Shown in pieces: positions 53,231 to 62,921 of a stretch of 64,000 bases of DNA. The translations under genes and the position numbers were made by a program. Every line of letters begins with the position of its first letter. The stretch's first letter is position 1. The stretch lies in NCBI RefSeq assembly GCF_003668575.1, contig NZ_RCVZ01000003.1:404279-468278 (forward strand), given 5' to 3'. This DNA is from Falsibacillus albus. GTDB taxonomy: Bacteria > Bacillota > Bacilli > Bacillales > DSM-25281. The notes beneath the pieces were generated by a model. That model was not told the DNA's origin. It saw only the letters and a program-made list of their open reading frames with translations, and searched no databases.

Positions 53231-54175
53231 CTAATCTCTGATTTTCGGATCCAGCGCATCCTGAAGTCCATCGCCAAATGCATTGAAGGCAAACATCGTC
53301 AAGGATATGAAGAACCCTGGGAAGAATAAACGCCACCACTGGCCGCTCAAAATGACCCCGAGTGCATCGTTGGCCATCGTCCCCCAGCTGGCGAACGGAG
53401 CCTGGACGCCCAACCCCAGGAAGCTGAGAAAAGACTCGGCAAAGATCGCCTGTGGGATCGTAAAGGTTAAATTGACGATGATGATGCCGATCGTATTCGG
53501 CAAAAGATGTTTAAAAATGATCTTCGCATGTGAGGTCCCAAGCTTCTGGGCGGCCATCACGTATTCCTGCTCCTTCAATTGCAGGATCTGCCCCCTGATC
53601 AATCGTGCCATGCCGACCCAGCCCGTGATGGACAGGGCAACGATGATCGTCCAAAGCCCCGGCTTCATGATCACCAGCAGCAAGATGACGACAAGCAAAT
53701 AAGGGATTCCGTATAATACCTCGACACAGCGCATGAGGATATTATCGATCCGGTCCCCCATCTTTCCGCGCCCCGCCATATAGCCGGAAATGCCGCCGAT
53801 GACGACGCCGACACAAAGGTCGATGAAGGCTGCAACCAAGCCGATCGTCAGCGAGATCCGTGCGCCATACCATGTCCGTGACCACATGTCCCGTCCGAGG
53901 TCGTCGGTCCCGAACCAATGCTCTCCTCCCGGCGCTTTATTTCCGTTCGTCAGACTCTGCTCGGAGTAGCTGTATGAAACGAGATGCGGGCCGATGATCG
54001 CCATGACCACAAGGAGGACAAGGAGGCTCAGCCCGAACATCGCCAGTTTGTTTTTCACAATTTTGATGAGTGCATCCTTCCAGAAGCTTAAGCTCGGCCG
54101 CTGGATGGACTGATCCTCCAGCCTGCTGCGATCGATTGCTTTGAAAAGCGCATCGGATGTTTTTTGAGATAGCAC
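53231..54175 (-). CDS. dppC: Peptide ABC transporter permease (DppC/OppC-like)
   Basis: GTG 54175 starts one base after the upstream stop, with GGGGGAT in the end of that gene. The 314-residue protein has an N-terminal cytoplasmic part, six membrane spans, and the EAA loop RIIKHLLPNT-like ILPNTIG region near residue 215. HWFGTDDLGRDMWSRTWYGARIS is the OppC-type mark. It forms the channel with DppB. Confidence 0.92.
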   Translation of the reverse strand: MLSQKTSDALFKAIDRSRLEDQSIQRPSLSFWKDALIKIVKNKLAMFGLSLLVLLVVMAIIGPHLVSYSYSEQSLTNGNKAPGGEHWFGTDDLGRDMWSRTWYGARISLTIGLVAAFIDLCVGVVIGGISGYMAGRGKMGDRIDNILMRCVEVLYGIPYLLVVILLLVIMKPGLWTIIVALSITGWVGMARLIRGQILQLKEQEYVMAAQKLGTSHAKIIFKHLLPNTIGIIIVNLTFTIPQAIFAESFLSFLGLGVQAPFASWGTMANDALGVILSGQWWRLFFPGFFISLTMFAFNAFGDGLQDALDPKIRD

Positions 54176-54176
54176 C

Positions 54177-55103
54177 TTAATCCCCCTTACTCGTTAATTT
54201 GATTCGCGGATCGATCAGACGGTACGATATATCGATCAAAAACAGGGTGAGAATCAGAATGGAACTGAAAAATACCGTAATTCCCAAAATCACCGGATAA
54301 TCGCGATTTAAAATACTGTCGACGAAATGCTTCCCAAGTCCTGGAATGGCAAAGATTTTTTCAATGACGAAGGTTCCTGTGATCAAAACGGCAAACAGCG
54401 GCCCGATAAAGGTCACAACGGGTAAAATCGCATTGCGGATCCCGTGCCGGACAACGATCCCGACTGGCGACAGCCCCTTTGATTCAGCCATTTTCATGTA
54501 GTTCTGACTCATGACTTCAAGCATACTTGAACGCATGAAGCGGGCGATGACCGCTAATGGCGTCGCAGCGAGGGCCAGCGATGGAAGGATCGTATGCTTC
54601 CAAGTCCCCCAGGAGGCGACCGGGAACAGGTGCCACTTCACCGCAAGGAATTTGATCAGCAGCGGCGCCAGAATGAAGCTTGGCACCGATATCCCGATGA
54701 TGGCGATGACCATGGAGGTGTAATCGAGAAATTTATTATGATTCAGCGCGGCGATGATGCCGAGCAATAGTCCGAAGAAAATCGCAATGATGAGCGACTG
54801 GATACCCAGCGTCGCCGAGACGGGGAATCCATCAGAAATCAAAGCATTCACATCCCGCGTCCTCGATTGTGTGGAGGGACCGAGATCGAATGTCGCCAAA
54901 TTTTTCATATATAACAGGTACTGCACCGGGACGGGTTTATCGAGGTTGTATTTGGCACGGATGTTGTGGATCACATCCTCCGGCAGCGTCTGGGCATCGG
55001 AAGAAAACGGATCGCCCGGGATGAACTTCATGATGACAAACGTGAGGGTCGCAATCACCCAGATCGTCACAATCATCGTGAAGATGCGTTTCAAGATATA
55101 CAT
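54177..55103 (-). CDS. dppB: Peptide ABC transporter permease (DppB/OppB-like)
   Basis: ATG 55103 follows AAGGAGGG by nine bases and gives 308 residues, the usual length; the frame to 55166 adds an unlikely basic leader. It has six spans, PGDPF near residue 31, and the EAA loop RHGIRNAILPVVTFIG. A 300-base gap with decayed repeats lies between this gene and dppA, so the head of the operon may have been pushed apart by a repeat. Confidence 0.92.
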   Translation of the reverse strand: MYILKRIFTMIVTIWVIATLTFVIMKFIPGDPFSSDAQTLPEDVIHNIRAKYNLDKPVPVQYLLYMKNLATFDLGPSTQSRTRDVNALISDGFPVSATLGIQSLIIAIFFGLLLGIIAALNHNKFLDYTSMVIAIIGISVPSFILAPLLIKFLAVKWHLFPVASWGTWKHTILPSLALAATPLAVIARFMRSSMLEVMSQNYMKMAESKGLSPVGIVVRHGIRNAILPVVTFIGPLFAVLITGTFVIEKIFAIPGLGKHFVDSILNRDYPVILGITVFFSSILILTLFLIDISYRLIDPRIKLTSKGD

Positions 55104-55238
55104 TCCATTCCCTCCTTTTTTTTCAAAAAGTTTTTTCTTCCATTTCAAAAATGATTTCTGTTCCAATCAACTTAACCGAAAACGAAGACTTGCGCAGAAT
55201 TCAACCTTGCACAACCTTTGATGGAGCCAAAACTCTAC

Positions 55239-55360
55239 GAAAAGAGCCTTCTGTTTTTAAAAGGCTGTTTTCTAATAGATTTTGTTTTTTATAGATTTTT
55301 TCAAAAACCGAGACTCCGGAATAATTAGCGGTCAGGTGAGACCCCGCAGGCGATATCTGC
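55239..55360. repeat. Decayed intergenic elements between dppA and dppB
   Basis: GAAAAGAGCC at 55239-55248 is an inverted MITE-like end, and GACTCCGG ... GTCAGGTGAGACCCCGCAGG near 55311-55352 is a piece of the 173 bp element. No gene lies in the 300-base gap. Confidence 0.45.
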
Positions 55361-55406
55361 CAAGTCGACTCAATTCCCTCGCCTTGGAAATCAAGCAAAA
55401 AACGAA

Positions 55407-56255
55407 CTAAGCATTGACCGATCCGAGCACCCCATTCGTCGCCGTCATGGCAATGATGACGCAGCCCCACATATGCTTGTAGGCAGTCACGATATCCGGA
55501 CAGGTAAACGTGATACGTTTCGGACTGAGCATTTCGACGGAAGGAATCGTCGTTGTCATCAGGGCTTGGTTGGACCCTTTAAATTCAATTTCAAAGGTGA
55601 CGGGGCTGGCGAGCTTAAACGGTGACATTGATTTTGCCTTCCGGACGCCTTTCTCCGCTTTTTCTTTGATTAATTCCTGAGCAACGGCTGGATGGAGGAG
55701 CTCTGCGGAAAAGCGGTCGACTCCACGCTTGACCACTGCCGCTTCGACATCGGGCAGCGTCTCCAGTACTTCACTGACATACGCATCATCGCCTGAAATC
55801 ATGATGGCCGGCACCCCGAACTGTCCTGCTACCATCGCGTTCATTTCCGTCTCGCCCACGACCTGGCCATTGATTTTCATCTCGTTGACGCAGATCCCAG
55901 CAAGCGTATGGCTGATGACGGTCCGCTCCGAACCTGCTTCCCGACCGTGGTGGCCGATGAACATGATGCCGTCGAAGCTGTCATCAAGACCTTCCAGCTG
56001 GCACATCACCCGGTTATTCCCGGATACGAGGCGGGCCCTCCTGTCGAGATCTTCAATGAAAATGTTCGACATATTTCCGTGGCCATCGGCAACGACGACT
56101 TCAGTTGCTCCACCGTTAAATGCGCCTTCAATTGCCGCATTCACATCCTGGGTCATCAGCTTGCGGAAGCGCTGGTACTCTGCCGGCGTCTTCAGCTGCT
56201 GGTTTGTCGCGACACCGGATACCCCTTCGATGTCTGCTGAAATGAATATTTTCAT
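55407..56255 (-). CDS. dppA: D-aminopeptidase DppA (M55 family)
   Basis: ATG 56255 is eleven bases after AAAGGAG. The 282-residue enzyme has the M55 zinc ligands in SADIEGVSGV near the start, DGHG near residue 58 and GHHGREAGSE near 102, with NEMKINGQVVGETEMNA. In B. subtilis DppA frees D-Ala and similar residues from peptides and leads the dpp operon. Here it heads the same set, probably to use D-amino-acid peptides from the cell wall. Many wall hydrolases in the window could supply them. Confidence 0.93.
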   Translation of the reverse strand: MKIFISADIEGVSGVATNQQLKTPAEYQRFRKLMTQDVNAAIEGAFNGGATEVVVADGHGNMSNIFIEDLDRRARLVSGNNRVMCQLEGLDDSFDGIMFIGHHGREAGSERTVISHTLAGICVNEMKINGQVVGETEMNAMVAGQFGVPAIMISGDDAYVSEVLETLPDVEAAVVKRGVDRFSAELLHPAVAQELIKEKAEKGVRKAKSMSPFKLASPVTFEIEFKGSNQALMTTTIPSVEMLSPKRITFTCPDIVTAYKHMWGCVIIAMTATNGVLGSVNA

Positions 56256-56354
56256 TTGCTTGTCCACTCCTTTACTAAATTGTCTGTGTAGGTTGAAACG
56301 TTTCGAAGGGATTTTTTAAAAGGCTATATTATTTCTAGTATTTATTCATTTGAT

Positions 56355-56427
56355 GTTGATTGGAGCGGAAGGCGCGAGGAGTCTCACCGCCTGCCCCTCG
56401 GAAAGCTAGCATCATGTAGTGGAAATA
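56355..56427. repeat. Decayed copy of the 173 bp element
   Basis: It runs from GTTGATTGGAGCGGAAGG through GTCTCACCGCCTGCCCC and CGGAAAGCTAGCATC to TGGAAAT, with the middle deleted. It lies between the Lrp-type gene and dppA. Confidence 0.55.
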
Positions 56428-56431
56428 TTTA

Positions 56432-56902
56432 TCACACTTCGTTATCTTCACCTAAAAAATAATCAAAAGAGTTTTTATACACTTCGAGCTGGACGATGAA
56501 GTTGGTCGCTGATATTCCTTCGATCGCATTCACGTTTTTCACCATCTGTGCCAGCCCTTCTTGATTCTCAACATTGATTTGAAACAATAACTGATATTCG
56601 CCTGTCGTCATCGTGATGTAGCGGACTTCACGGAATGCTTGCAGTTGTTTGATGACAGACTCCATAGCATTCGGGTTGACCTTCACCTGGATGATCGCTC
56701 CCGATTTGATGCCCAAAGCACTGGGGTCCACCACCCCGACGACCTCGAGGATGTTTAAATCGACTAAATTTTTGTAGCGCGATCGAATCGTTTTCTCCGT
56801 GACGTTCAGATGCGTGGCAATCTCTGCAAATGACATTCTTCCATCATTTGATAAAAACTTGATGATTCCGCGATCCAACGCATCCAATGTATGTTTGCAC
56901 AA
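56432..56902 (-). CDS. Lrp/AsnC family transcriptional regulator
   Basis: A 156-residue regulator. An N-terminal winged helix-turn-helix (about 5-60, LDRGIIKFLSNDGRMSFAEI and TEKTIRSRYKNL) precedes a ligand-binding RAM domain (about 70-145, with VRYITMTTGEYQLLFQI). The start is uncertain: TTG 56902 has GAGGA only two bases upstream. It lies just before dppA on minus and diverges from the amidohydrolase gene, so either could be its target. Ligand is unknown, perhaps an amino acid. Confidence 0.85.
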   Translation of the reverse strand: MCKHTLDALDRGIIKFLSNDGRMSFAEIATHLNVTEKTIRSRYKNLVDLNILEVVGVVDPSALGIKSGAIIQVKVNPNAMESVIKQLQAFREVRYITMTTGEYQLLFQINVENQEGLAQMVKNVNAIEGISATNFIVQLEVYKNSFDYFLGEDNEV

Positions 56903-57118
56903 TTCCTCATTTCACCACCGATATGAAATTTTACTTATGTAATTAGGACTAATTCCCCACCAATAGGTTTGTTTACAATATTCAAAATATAATTTATTAT
57001 CAGAAAAGGGAATCAAGTTATTTGATATGTTATCTCAAATTTTTCTAAAAGACAACAAAAATTGCAAATTATTTAAAATTATCTAAAAACTTTATTTCTT
57101 TAAAGGGGGAATTGACTG

Positions 57119-58258
57119 ATGAAAGCAATTGTCGGAGGTATCATTTTCATTGGAAATGGCCAAATCGTCTCAGCCGGGACGGTGTTGATAGAAAAAGGAA
57201 AGATTTTAAAGGTAGGACATGATCTAAAAGTACCAGAGGACTGTGAGGTCATTGACGCACACGGAAAAATTGTGACGCCGGGGTTGATTGATGTCCACAC
57301 ACACCTTGGTGTACATGAAGAAGGAGTTGGGCAGGAAGGTCACGATTTCAACGAAACGACATCTGCCGCCACACCTTATGTACGCGCTGTCGATGGCATC
57401 AATCCCGAAGAAATAGGCTTTTCGGATGCAAGGCGCTCCGGTGTGACGACGGTACAGATCATGCCTGGAAGCGCGAATGTGATCGGCGGAGAGATGGTCA
57501 TTTTGAAAACGGTCGGACATATCGTCGATGATATGATCGTGAAAAGCCCGTCCGGCATGAAAGCAGCATTCGGAGAGAATCCGAAGCGGTTCCATGGCAG
57601 CAAACGGATGCCGAATACAAGGATGGGGATTGCCGCGCTGTTCAGGGAACAATTCATTAAAGCTCAGACCTATCTTGAAAAAATTGATGGCGGAAAAGGT
57701 GTGGACCGCGACCTCGGACTCGAGCAGCTGGCAAAGGTACTTAAAAAGGAAATCCCGCTCCGCGTCCACGCCCATCGCGCCGATGACATCGTGACCGTCA
57801 TCCGCCTCGCCAAGGAATTTGATATCGACTTGACCATTGAGCATTGTACCGAGGGGCACCACATCGCAGAATTTTTGGCGAAATCGGAGGTGCGGGTTTC
57901 CACGGGGCCAACGATGTCTTCCCGTTCGAAGGTCGAACTTGCCGATAAAGGCTGGCACACACTGGTTGCCTTGGCGGAAGCGGGAGTCCCATTTTCCATC
58001 ACGACCGATCACCCGGTAGTTGGCATTGAGCACCTGATGACCAGTGCCATCCTCGCCGTGAAATACGGCCTGGATGAAAAAGCGGCCCTTCAGGCAATCA
58101 CCTTGAATGCCGCCAAGCACCTCGGCATCGCAGATCGCACCGGCTCGCTGGAAGAAGGGAAAGACGCCGACATCGCCATCTGGAGCGGAGATCCCTTCGA
58201 CCTCAGGAGCAAAGTCGAGAAAACTTTTATAAATGGGGAAATAGTGTTTAAAGGGTAA
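57119..58258 (+). CDS. Metal-dependent amidohydrolase
   Basis: A 379-residue TIM-barrel enzyme. Metal site marks are the HxH in PGLIDVHTHLGVHE near residue 60, HAHR near 220, EHCTEGHH near 240 and the Asp in TTDHPV near 299. The C-terminal LEEGKDADIAIWSGDPFD closes the small beta domain. It resembles imidazolonepropionase-like and other amidohydrolases; substrate is unknown. AAAGGGGG precedes the ATG. It diverges from the Lrp-type gene, next to the D-aminopeptidase operon, which suggests a role in amino-acid or peptide breakdown. Confidence 0.87.
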   Translation: MKAIVGGIIFIGNGQIVSAGTVLIEKGKILKVGHDLKVPEDCEVIDAHGKIVTPGLIDVHTHLGVHEEGVGQEGHDFNETTSAATPYVRAVDGINPEEIGFSDARRSGVTTVQIMPGSANVIGGEMVILKTVGHIVDDMIVKSPSGMKAAFGENPKRFHGSKRMPNTRMGIAALFREQFIKAQTYLEKIDGGKGVDRDLGLEQLAKVLKKEIPLRVHAHRADDIVTVIRLAKEFDIDLTIEHCTEGHHIAEFLAKSEVRVSTGPTMSSRSKVELADKGWHTLVALAEAGVPFSITTDHPVVGIEHLMTSAILAVKYGLDEKAALQAITLNAAKHLGIADRTGSLEEGKDADIAIWSGDPFDLRSKVEKTFINGEIVFKG

Positions 58259-58263
58259 AGAAA

Positions 58264-58305
58264 GGGTGACAGGCACCATCCATTTTCTGGATGGTGCCTG
58301 TCACC
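58264..58305. repeat. REP palindrome 9 (ATCCA type)
   Basis: GGGTGACAGGCACCATCCA, loop ttttc, then the complement and TTTTT. It lies five bases after the amidohydrolase stop. Confidence 0.93.
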
Positions 58306-58404
58306 TTTTTAAAAATATGTTATAATAGACAATCGTAAGAATAATAAGGAATGCCAAATCCTAAGATTATATCTTGCAAATATAAATCGAAGGTGGAAAT
58401 AAAC

Positions 58405-59379
58405 ATGGAAACAAAAGATTACCGAGTACTTTTGTACTACAAGTATGTCCAAATCGAGAACCCTGAGGAGTTTGCGGTGGAGCATAAAGAGTTGTGCGCG
58501 AACCTCGGACTTAAGGGAAGAATTTTGATTGCGTCAGAAGGAATCAACGGAACCGTCTCTGGTACAGTCGAACAGACAGACCAATACATCGCTGCGATGA
58601 GGCAGGATGAGCGTTTTGCCGATACGGTCTTCAAGATCGATGAAGCAGAAGGTCATGCCTTCAAGAAATTAAAGGTTCGCCATCGTCCAGAACTTGTAAC
58701 ATTGAGACTCGAAGACGACGTCAATCCAAACGAATTGACAGGGACTTATTTAGAGCCGAAGGAATTCTTCGAGGAAATCCAAAAAGAAGACACAATCCTT
58801 CTTGATGCACGAAATGACTATGAATTTGACCTTGGACACTTCAGAGGAGCCATTCGTCCGGATATTACCAACTTCCGCGATCTTCCTGATTGGGTCCGCG
58901 AAAATAAAGATAAATTATCAGGCAAGAAAATCATTACGTATTGTACAGGCGGAATCCGCTGCGAAAAATTCTCCGGCTGGTTGTTAAAAGAAGGCTTTGA
59001 GGATGTCGCACAGCTTCACGGCGGAATCGTCACGTATGGTCAAAATCCTGAAACACAAGGTGAACTATGGGATGGCCAGCTTTACGTATTTGACGAGCGC
59101 ATCGGTGTGCCCGTCAATCAAAAAGAACACGTGGTTGTCGGAAAAGACTATTTTTCAGGCGAGCCTTGTGAACGCTACGTCAACTGTGCAAACCCATTCT
59201 GTAACAAGAAAATCCTTTGCTCAGAAGAAAACGAACACAAATATCTTCGCAGCTGTTCACACGAATGCCGTACACACAAAGACAACCGCTACATCGTCCA
59301 GCATGAACTAAGCGAAGAAGAAGTCGCTGAAAGAATGCAAATCATCGAAGACGAAAAAGCTGTAAAAACAGAAGCGTAA
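58405..59379 (+). CDS. trhO: tRNA uridine(34) hydroxylase, rhodanese family
   Basis: ATG 58405 follows AAGGTGG; the frame before it is open but has no ribosome site. The 324-residue protein has the TrhO N-terminal domain ([13 protein letters not shown] ... [16 protein letters not shown]) and a rhodanese domain with the active-site loop [14 protein letters not shown] Cys-rich C-terminal part holds [25 protein letters not shown] in pieces. TrhO makes 5-hydroxyuridine at the tRNA wobble base. It stands alone between two REP palindromes. Confidence 0.93.
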   Translation: METKDYRVLLYYKYVQIENPEEFAVEHKELCANLGLKGRILIASEGINGTVSGTVEQTDQYIAAMRQDERFADTVFKIDEAEGHAFKKLKVRHRPELVTLRLEDDVNPNELTGTYLEPKEFFEEIQKEDTILLDARNDYEFDLGHFRGAIRPDITNFRDLPDWVRENKDKLSGKKIITYCTGGIRCEKFSGWLLKEGFEDVAQLHGGIVTYGQNPETQGELWDGQLYVFDERIGVPVNQKEHVVVGKDYFSGEPCERYVNCANPFCNKKILCSEENEHKYLRSCSHECRTHKDNRYIVQHELSEEEVAERMQIIEDEKAVKTEA

Positions 59380-59383
59380 AAAA

Positions 59384-59420
59384 GGTGACAGGCACCATCC
59401 AAATATTGGATGGTGCCTGT
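59384..59420. repeat. REP palindrome 10 (3' end cut short)
   Basis: GGTGACAGGCACCATCCA, loop aatat, then TGGATGGTGCCTGT, followed by TTTTTTT in place of CACC. It ends the trhO transcript. Confidence 0.88.
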
Positions 59421-59584
59421 TTTTTTATTCTAACACCCCTCACCTTTTGACACTCTACTAAAGAACTACATATATTTACGCAAGCTTTACGAAAGATTTA
59501 TGTTGGCATGTCATAATTATAGCTAGAGGAAGGCAGGTTAGAAGGACGGATCCTGCTTTTGAAATTCGTTTTGAGGTGATGATA

Positions 59585-60493
59585 TTGTCCAACCAAATTG
59601 TGAAAAAAGCCATTATTCCAGCTGCAGGCTTAGGAACGAGGTTTTTGCCTGCAACGAAAGCTCAGCCGAAGGAAATGCTCCCGATTGTCGACAAGCCCAC
59701 GATTCAATACATCATAGAAGAAGCTGCCGCAGCAGGCATCGAAGATATCATTATCGTCACCGGCCGGGGAAAAAGAGCCATTGAGGATCACTTTGACAAA
59801 TCGTATGAACTTGAAGAATTCCTTTTTCAAAAAGGCAAATATCACTATCTGGAGTCGGTTCAGCGCATATCCGATCTTGCCAACATTCATTATATCCGCC
59901 AAAAAGAACCTTTGGGGCTGGGGCATGCCATCTCTTGTGCAAGATCCTTTATCGGCGACGACCCTTTTGCCGTGCTACTAGGAGATGATATTGTCAAAAG
60001 CAGCACCCCATGTATCCAGCAGCTGATCACTCAGTTCAACCGCGTCCAACATCCAATTATCGGCGTTCAGCCAGTAGAGAAACAAAGCGTTTCTAAATAT
60101 GGCGTCATCACCCCTTCTCACGATATTTTACCCCAAGAAGACTTACTGAAAATAAAAGGCTTGGTAGAAAAACCCGAAACCCATCTTGCCCTATCCAATT
60201 TAGCCATTATGGGCAGATATGTCCTGACTCCGGATATCTTCCCGATTTTACATTCATTATCACCGGGTGCCGGAGGGGAATATCAGCTCACTGACGCGCT
60301 CAATCAACTCAATCAGCAAAGGCCGGTCTATGCCCTTCAATTTGAAGGAATGCGCTTTGATGTCGGTGATAAGCTCGGGTTCATCAAAGCAACGGTGGAC
60401 TTTGCCTTGAATCGTCCTGAACTGAAGGAAGAAGTTTTTGCCTATCTTGAGACCATGATAAACAAAATAACTTCAGGCGGTGGCTTAAAATGA
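59585..60493 (+). CDS. galU: UTP-glucose-1-phosphate uridylyltransferase
   Basis: TTG 59585 is eight bases after GAGG; ATG 59579 and GTG 59576 are in frame but too near the site. The 302-residue enzyme starts [20 protein letters not shown] after a short leader, with the Mg-UTP loop and LGDDIV, VEKP and [14 protein letters not shown]. It makes UDP-glucose. The stop overlaps the next start (ATGA), so it is coupled to ugd; together they make UDP-glucuronate. Confidence 0.94.
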   Translation: MSNQIVKKAIIPAAGLGTRFLPATKAQPKEMLPIVDKPTIQYIIEEAAAAGIEDIIIVTGRGKRAIEDHFDKSYELEEFLFQKGKYHYLESVQRISDLANIHYIRQKEPLGLGHAISCARSFIGDDPFAVLLGDDIVKSSTPCIQQLITQFNRVQHPIIGVQPVEKQSVSKYGVITPSHDILPQEDLLKIKGLVEKPETHLALSNLAIMGRYVLTPDIFPILHSLSPGAGGEYQLTDALNQLNQQRPVYALQFEGMRFDVGDKLGFIKATVDFALNRPELKEEVFAYLETMINKITSGGGLK

Positions 60494-61812
60494 GCAGGGT
60501 AACGGTGATGGGAACTGGGTATGTTGGGTTGATTACAGGAGTCTGCCTTGCTGAAATCGGTCATTCGGTTACTTGCATCGATATTGCTCCGGAAAAAATC
60601 GAGCAATTAAGAAGAGGGATTTCTCCCATATTTGAACCGGGATTGACAGACTTGATTGAAGAAAACCTTCGCTCCGGCAACTTATGGTTCACGAACAAAC
60701 CGGAAGAAGCGATTCCGCAATCGGAATTCATTTTTATTGCCGTCGGGACCCCGCAGCGAGAAGATGGATCGGCTGATTTGACCTATATTCAACAGGCTGC
60801 CAAAACGATTGGGGCGCACCTTTCTATTTTGAATACGGTGATTGTGACGAAAAGCACCGTACCTGTGGGAACCAATGGGAAGATCGAAGAATGGATCAAG
60901 GATAGCCTCCATGCAACCATCCCTTTCGACGTTGTCTCCAATCCCGAATTTCTGAGGGAAGGATCGGCTATACAGGACACATTTCAAGCCGATCGGATTG
61001 TCATTGGATCTGAAAACGAGGAATCCGCTCAACGGGTAGCAGCATTGTATGAACCGATGAATATTCCGATATTCAATACAAACCGCGAAAGCGCCGAACT
61101 CATCAAATATGCATCCAATGCGTTTTTAGCAACGAAGATCAGTTTTATCAATGAAATCGCCAATTTGAGCGAAAAACTCGGTGCAGATATTAGCGATGTC
61201 GCCTATGGCATGGGGCTTGACCACCGGATTGGAACTGCATTCTTGAAGGCAGGATTGGGTTATGGGGGTTCATGCTTTCCGAAGGATACGAATGCTCTCG
61301 TGCAGATCGCGGGCGGGGTCGATCATCGATTTGAGCTGTTGGAATCCGTCATCAAGGTCAATCAGCAGCAGCCACTCAAACTGTTAAATAAAGCGGTGCA
61401 GCACTTCGGATCATTGCAGGGCAAAGAAACGGCCATTCTCGGGTTGGCCTTTAAACCGAATACTGACGATATGCGGGAAGCCGCCTCCATCACCTTGATC
61501 GAGCATCTACTGGCGGCCGGAGCAAAAGTGCGCGCGTATGACCCCATCGCTGCGGGTCATGCTCAAAAAATATTTGGGGACCGAATTGAATACTCCGGTT
61601 CCATTGAGGAATGCCTGCATCAAGCAGATATGGCATTTATCGCAACCGAGTGGGAAGAAATCAAACTATTGCCGTTATCCATTTATCAAAAACAAATGAA
61701 ACACCCCGTTATTTTCGATGGGAGAAACTGCTACAGCCTTGCAGAAGCAGAACGCCATCAAATCGACTACTACTCCATCGGCAGAAAAACTAGCACCTTC
61801 ATTCGAAAATGA
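60490..61812 (+). CDS. ugd: UDP-glucose 6-dehydrogenase
   Basis: A 440-residue enzyme: NAD fold [36 protein letters not shown], and the catalytic Cys in [16 protein letters not shown]. These are the TuaD/Ugd marks, distinct from the UDP-ManNAc type at 4676. It oxidises UDP-glucose from GalU to UDP-glucuronate, used in teichuronic acid or capsule. Translation is coupled to galU by a 4-base overlap. No tua or capsule gene lies nearby, so its polymer is unknown. Confidence 0.94.
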   Translation: MSRVTVMGTGYVGLITGVCLAEIGHSVTCIDIAPEKIEQLRRGISPIFEPGLTDLIEENLRSGNLWFTNKPEEAIPQSEFIFIAVGTPQREDGSADLTYIQQAAKTIGAHLSILNTVIVTKSTVPVGTNGKIEEWIKDSLHATIPFDVVSNPEFLREGSAIQDTFQADRIVIGSENEESAQRVAALYEPMNIPIFNTNRESAELIKYASNAFLATKISFINEIANLSEKLGADISDVAYGMGLDHRIGTAFLKAGLGYGGSCFPKDTNALVQIAGGVDHRFELLESVIKVNQQQPLKLLNKAVQHFGSLQGKETAILGLAFKPNTDDMREAASITLIEHLLAAGAKVRAYDPIAAGHAQKIFGDRIEYSGSIEECLHQADMAFIATEWEEIKLLPLSIYQKQMKHPVIFDGRNCYSLAEAERHQIDYYSIGRKTSTFIRK

Positions 61813-61815
61813 AAA

Positions 61816-61858
61816 GGGTGACAGGCACCATCCAGAAATTGGATGGTGCCTGTCACCC
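61816..61858. repeat. REP palindrome 11 (ATCCA type)
   Basis: GGGTGACAGGCACCATCCA, loop gaaat, then the complement and TTTTT. It lies between converging genes (ugd and the gene at 61864). Confidence 0.93.
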
Positions 61859-61863
61859 TTTTT

Positions 61864-62322
61864 TTAGTAGTCCCAAACCATCCTCCATTCTCCTTTTTCC
61901 TTCACCGTATAGCATTTTTGTTCTATCGTGATTTCCCCAAAGGAGGTTTCATAGGTTTGGGTGACCGTTGTTTCATATAAATTGGTGAAGTGCCTGCCAT
62001 CGCTGAGCGTATTCCACTCATCCAGCTTTTTAAAATGGCCGATTGTATATTTGAAGCTTTTCGCTTGAAAATCCTGCATAAACACGTGCGGTCTGAGCTG
62101 AACATACTGTTCCTTCGGCATTTTTTCCTTCATATATGAATCAAAAAGCTTCCAGGAGCTGCCGAAATCCCCCTTTTGTTCATAATGATAGAAGGAGTCC
62201 ACCACCTTTTCTGCCGAATGTTTTCCCGATGTAAAATAGTGAACAATCCCAGCGATAAGTACAGCAACAGCAACAAGAAGACCGATCAATCCGTATAATG
62301 GCCAGTTCGTTCTCCTTCTCAA
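61864..62322 (-). CDS. Unknown membrane-anchored protein, tandem paralogue 1
   Basis: TTG 62322, eight bases after AGAGGG, starts MRRRTNWPLYG, in line with its paralogue; the GTG at 62331 lies on the site. The 152-residue protein has one membrane span (about 9-30) and an outside domain of about 115 residues with VVDSFYHYEQKGDFGSSW, which fits an NTF2-like or DUF4878-type fold. It shares length, start and most motifs with the next gene. Function is unknown. Confidence 0.7.
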   Translation of the reverse strand: MRRRTNWPLYGLIGLLVAVAVLIAGIVHYFTSGKHSAEKVVDSFYHYEQKGDFGSSWKLFDSYMKEKMPKEQYVQLRPHVFMQDFQAKSFKYTIGHFKKLDEWNTLSDGRHFTNLYETTVTQTYETSFGEITIEQKCYTVKEKGEWRMVWDY

Positions 62323-62343
62323 AAAAATCACCCTCTTATGATG

Positions 62344-62808
62344 TCAACGATAAACCCACAGGATCCGCCAATTGCCGTCCTCTTTTACCACTACGCACTT
62401 TTGCTTCATCGTGAATATTCCAAAGGAAGAATGATAGGTTTTGGAGGCCGTCGTTACATACACATCCTTGAACGTTTCATTTGCCCCTTCCATCTTCCAT
62501 GAACTCTTTTTCTCCAGTTTCCCAATGGTATAAGTGAAGGTTTTCGCTTTGAAATGATTCCAGAAAATATCCTCCCGACGCTTAACGTACGTGTCTTTTG
62601 AGAATTTGTCCTTCATTAATGAGTGAAATAGATTCCATGACTGTCCGAATTCACCCTGCTGCTCAAACATATAAAAACGGTCGACAGTCCGCTCCGCTTC
62701 GTGTTTCTCAGAAGGAAAAAAATGAATCAACAGAAAGAGCATCCCTATGACCAGAACGCTTCCCCCGACCAAAGCCAATACCGCAGAATTGCTCCTCCTC
62801 CTTCTCAC
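62344..62808 (-). CDS. Unknown membrane-anchored protein, tandem paralogue 2
   Basis: GTG 62808 follows GAGGG by seven bases. The frame runs on to 62925, but that part is only translated REP palindrome (TGTIHFLDGACH) and has no ribosome site. The 154-residue product starts MRRRRSNSAVLALV, with one membrane span (about 8-28) and an outside domain with TVDRFYMFEQQGEFGQSW and KQKCVVVKEDGNWRILWVYR. Paralogue 1 has VDSFYHYEQKGDFG and IEQKCYTVKEKGEWRMVWDY in the same places. The 12-base gap makes them co-transcribed. Confidence 0.7.
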   Translation of the reverse strand: MRRRRSNSAVLALVGGSVLVIGMLFLLIHFFPSEKHEAERTVDRFYMFEQQGEFGQSWNLFHSLMKDKFSKDTYVKRREDIFWNHFKAKTFTYTIGKLEKKSSWKMEGANETFKDVYVTTASKTYHSSFGIFTMKQKCVVVKEDGNWRILWVYR

Positions 62809-62878
62809 ACCATCACCCTCAATAATCGTGATCAATAATGTATATATATGCTTGGCTTGGATGAGAAATGTCCTTTTT

Positions 62879-62921
62879 GGGTGACAGGCACCATCCAGAA
62901 AATGGATGGTGCCTGTCACCC
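62879..62921. repeat. REP palindrome 12 (ATCCA type, GAAAA loop), beside the RAYT gene
   Basis: GGGTGACAGGCACCATCCA, loop gaaaa, then the complement. It touches the stop codon of the RAYT gene (TGA at 62924-62922). Confidence 0.95.

Noticed and set aside
57224..58279. 351-codon minus-strand frame opposite the amidohydrolase
   Set aside because: It is antisense to a strongly supported gene, has no family motif, and fits a shadow of codon bias.
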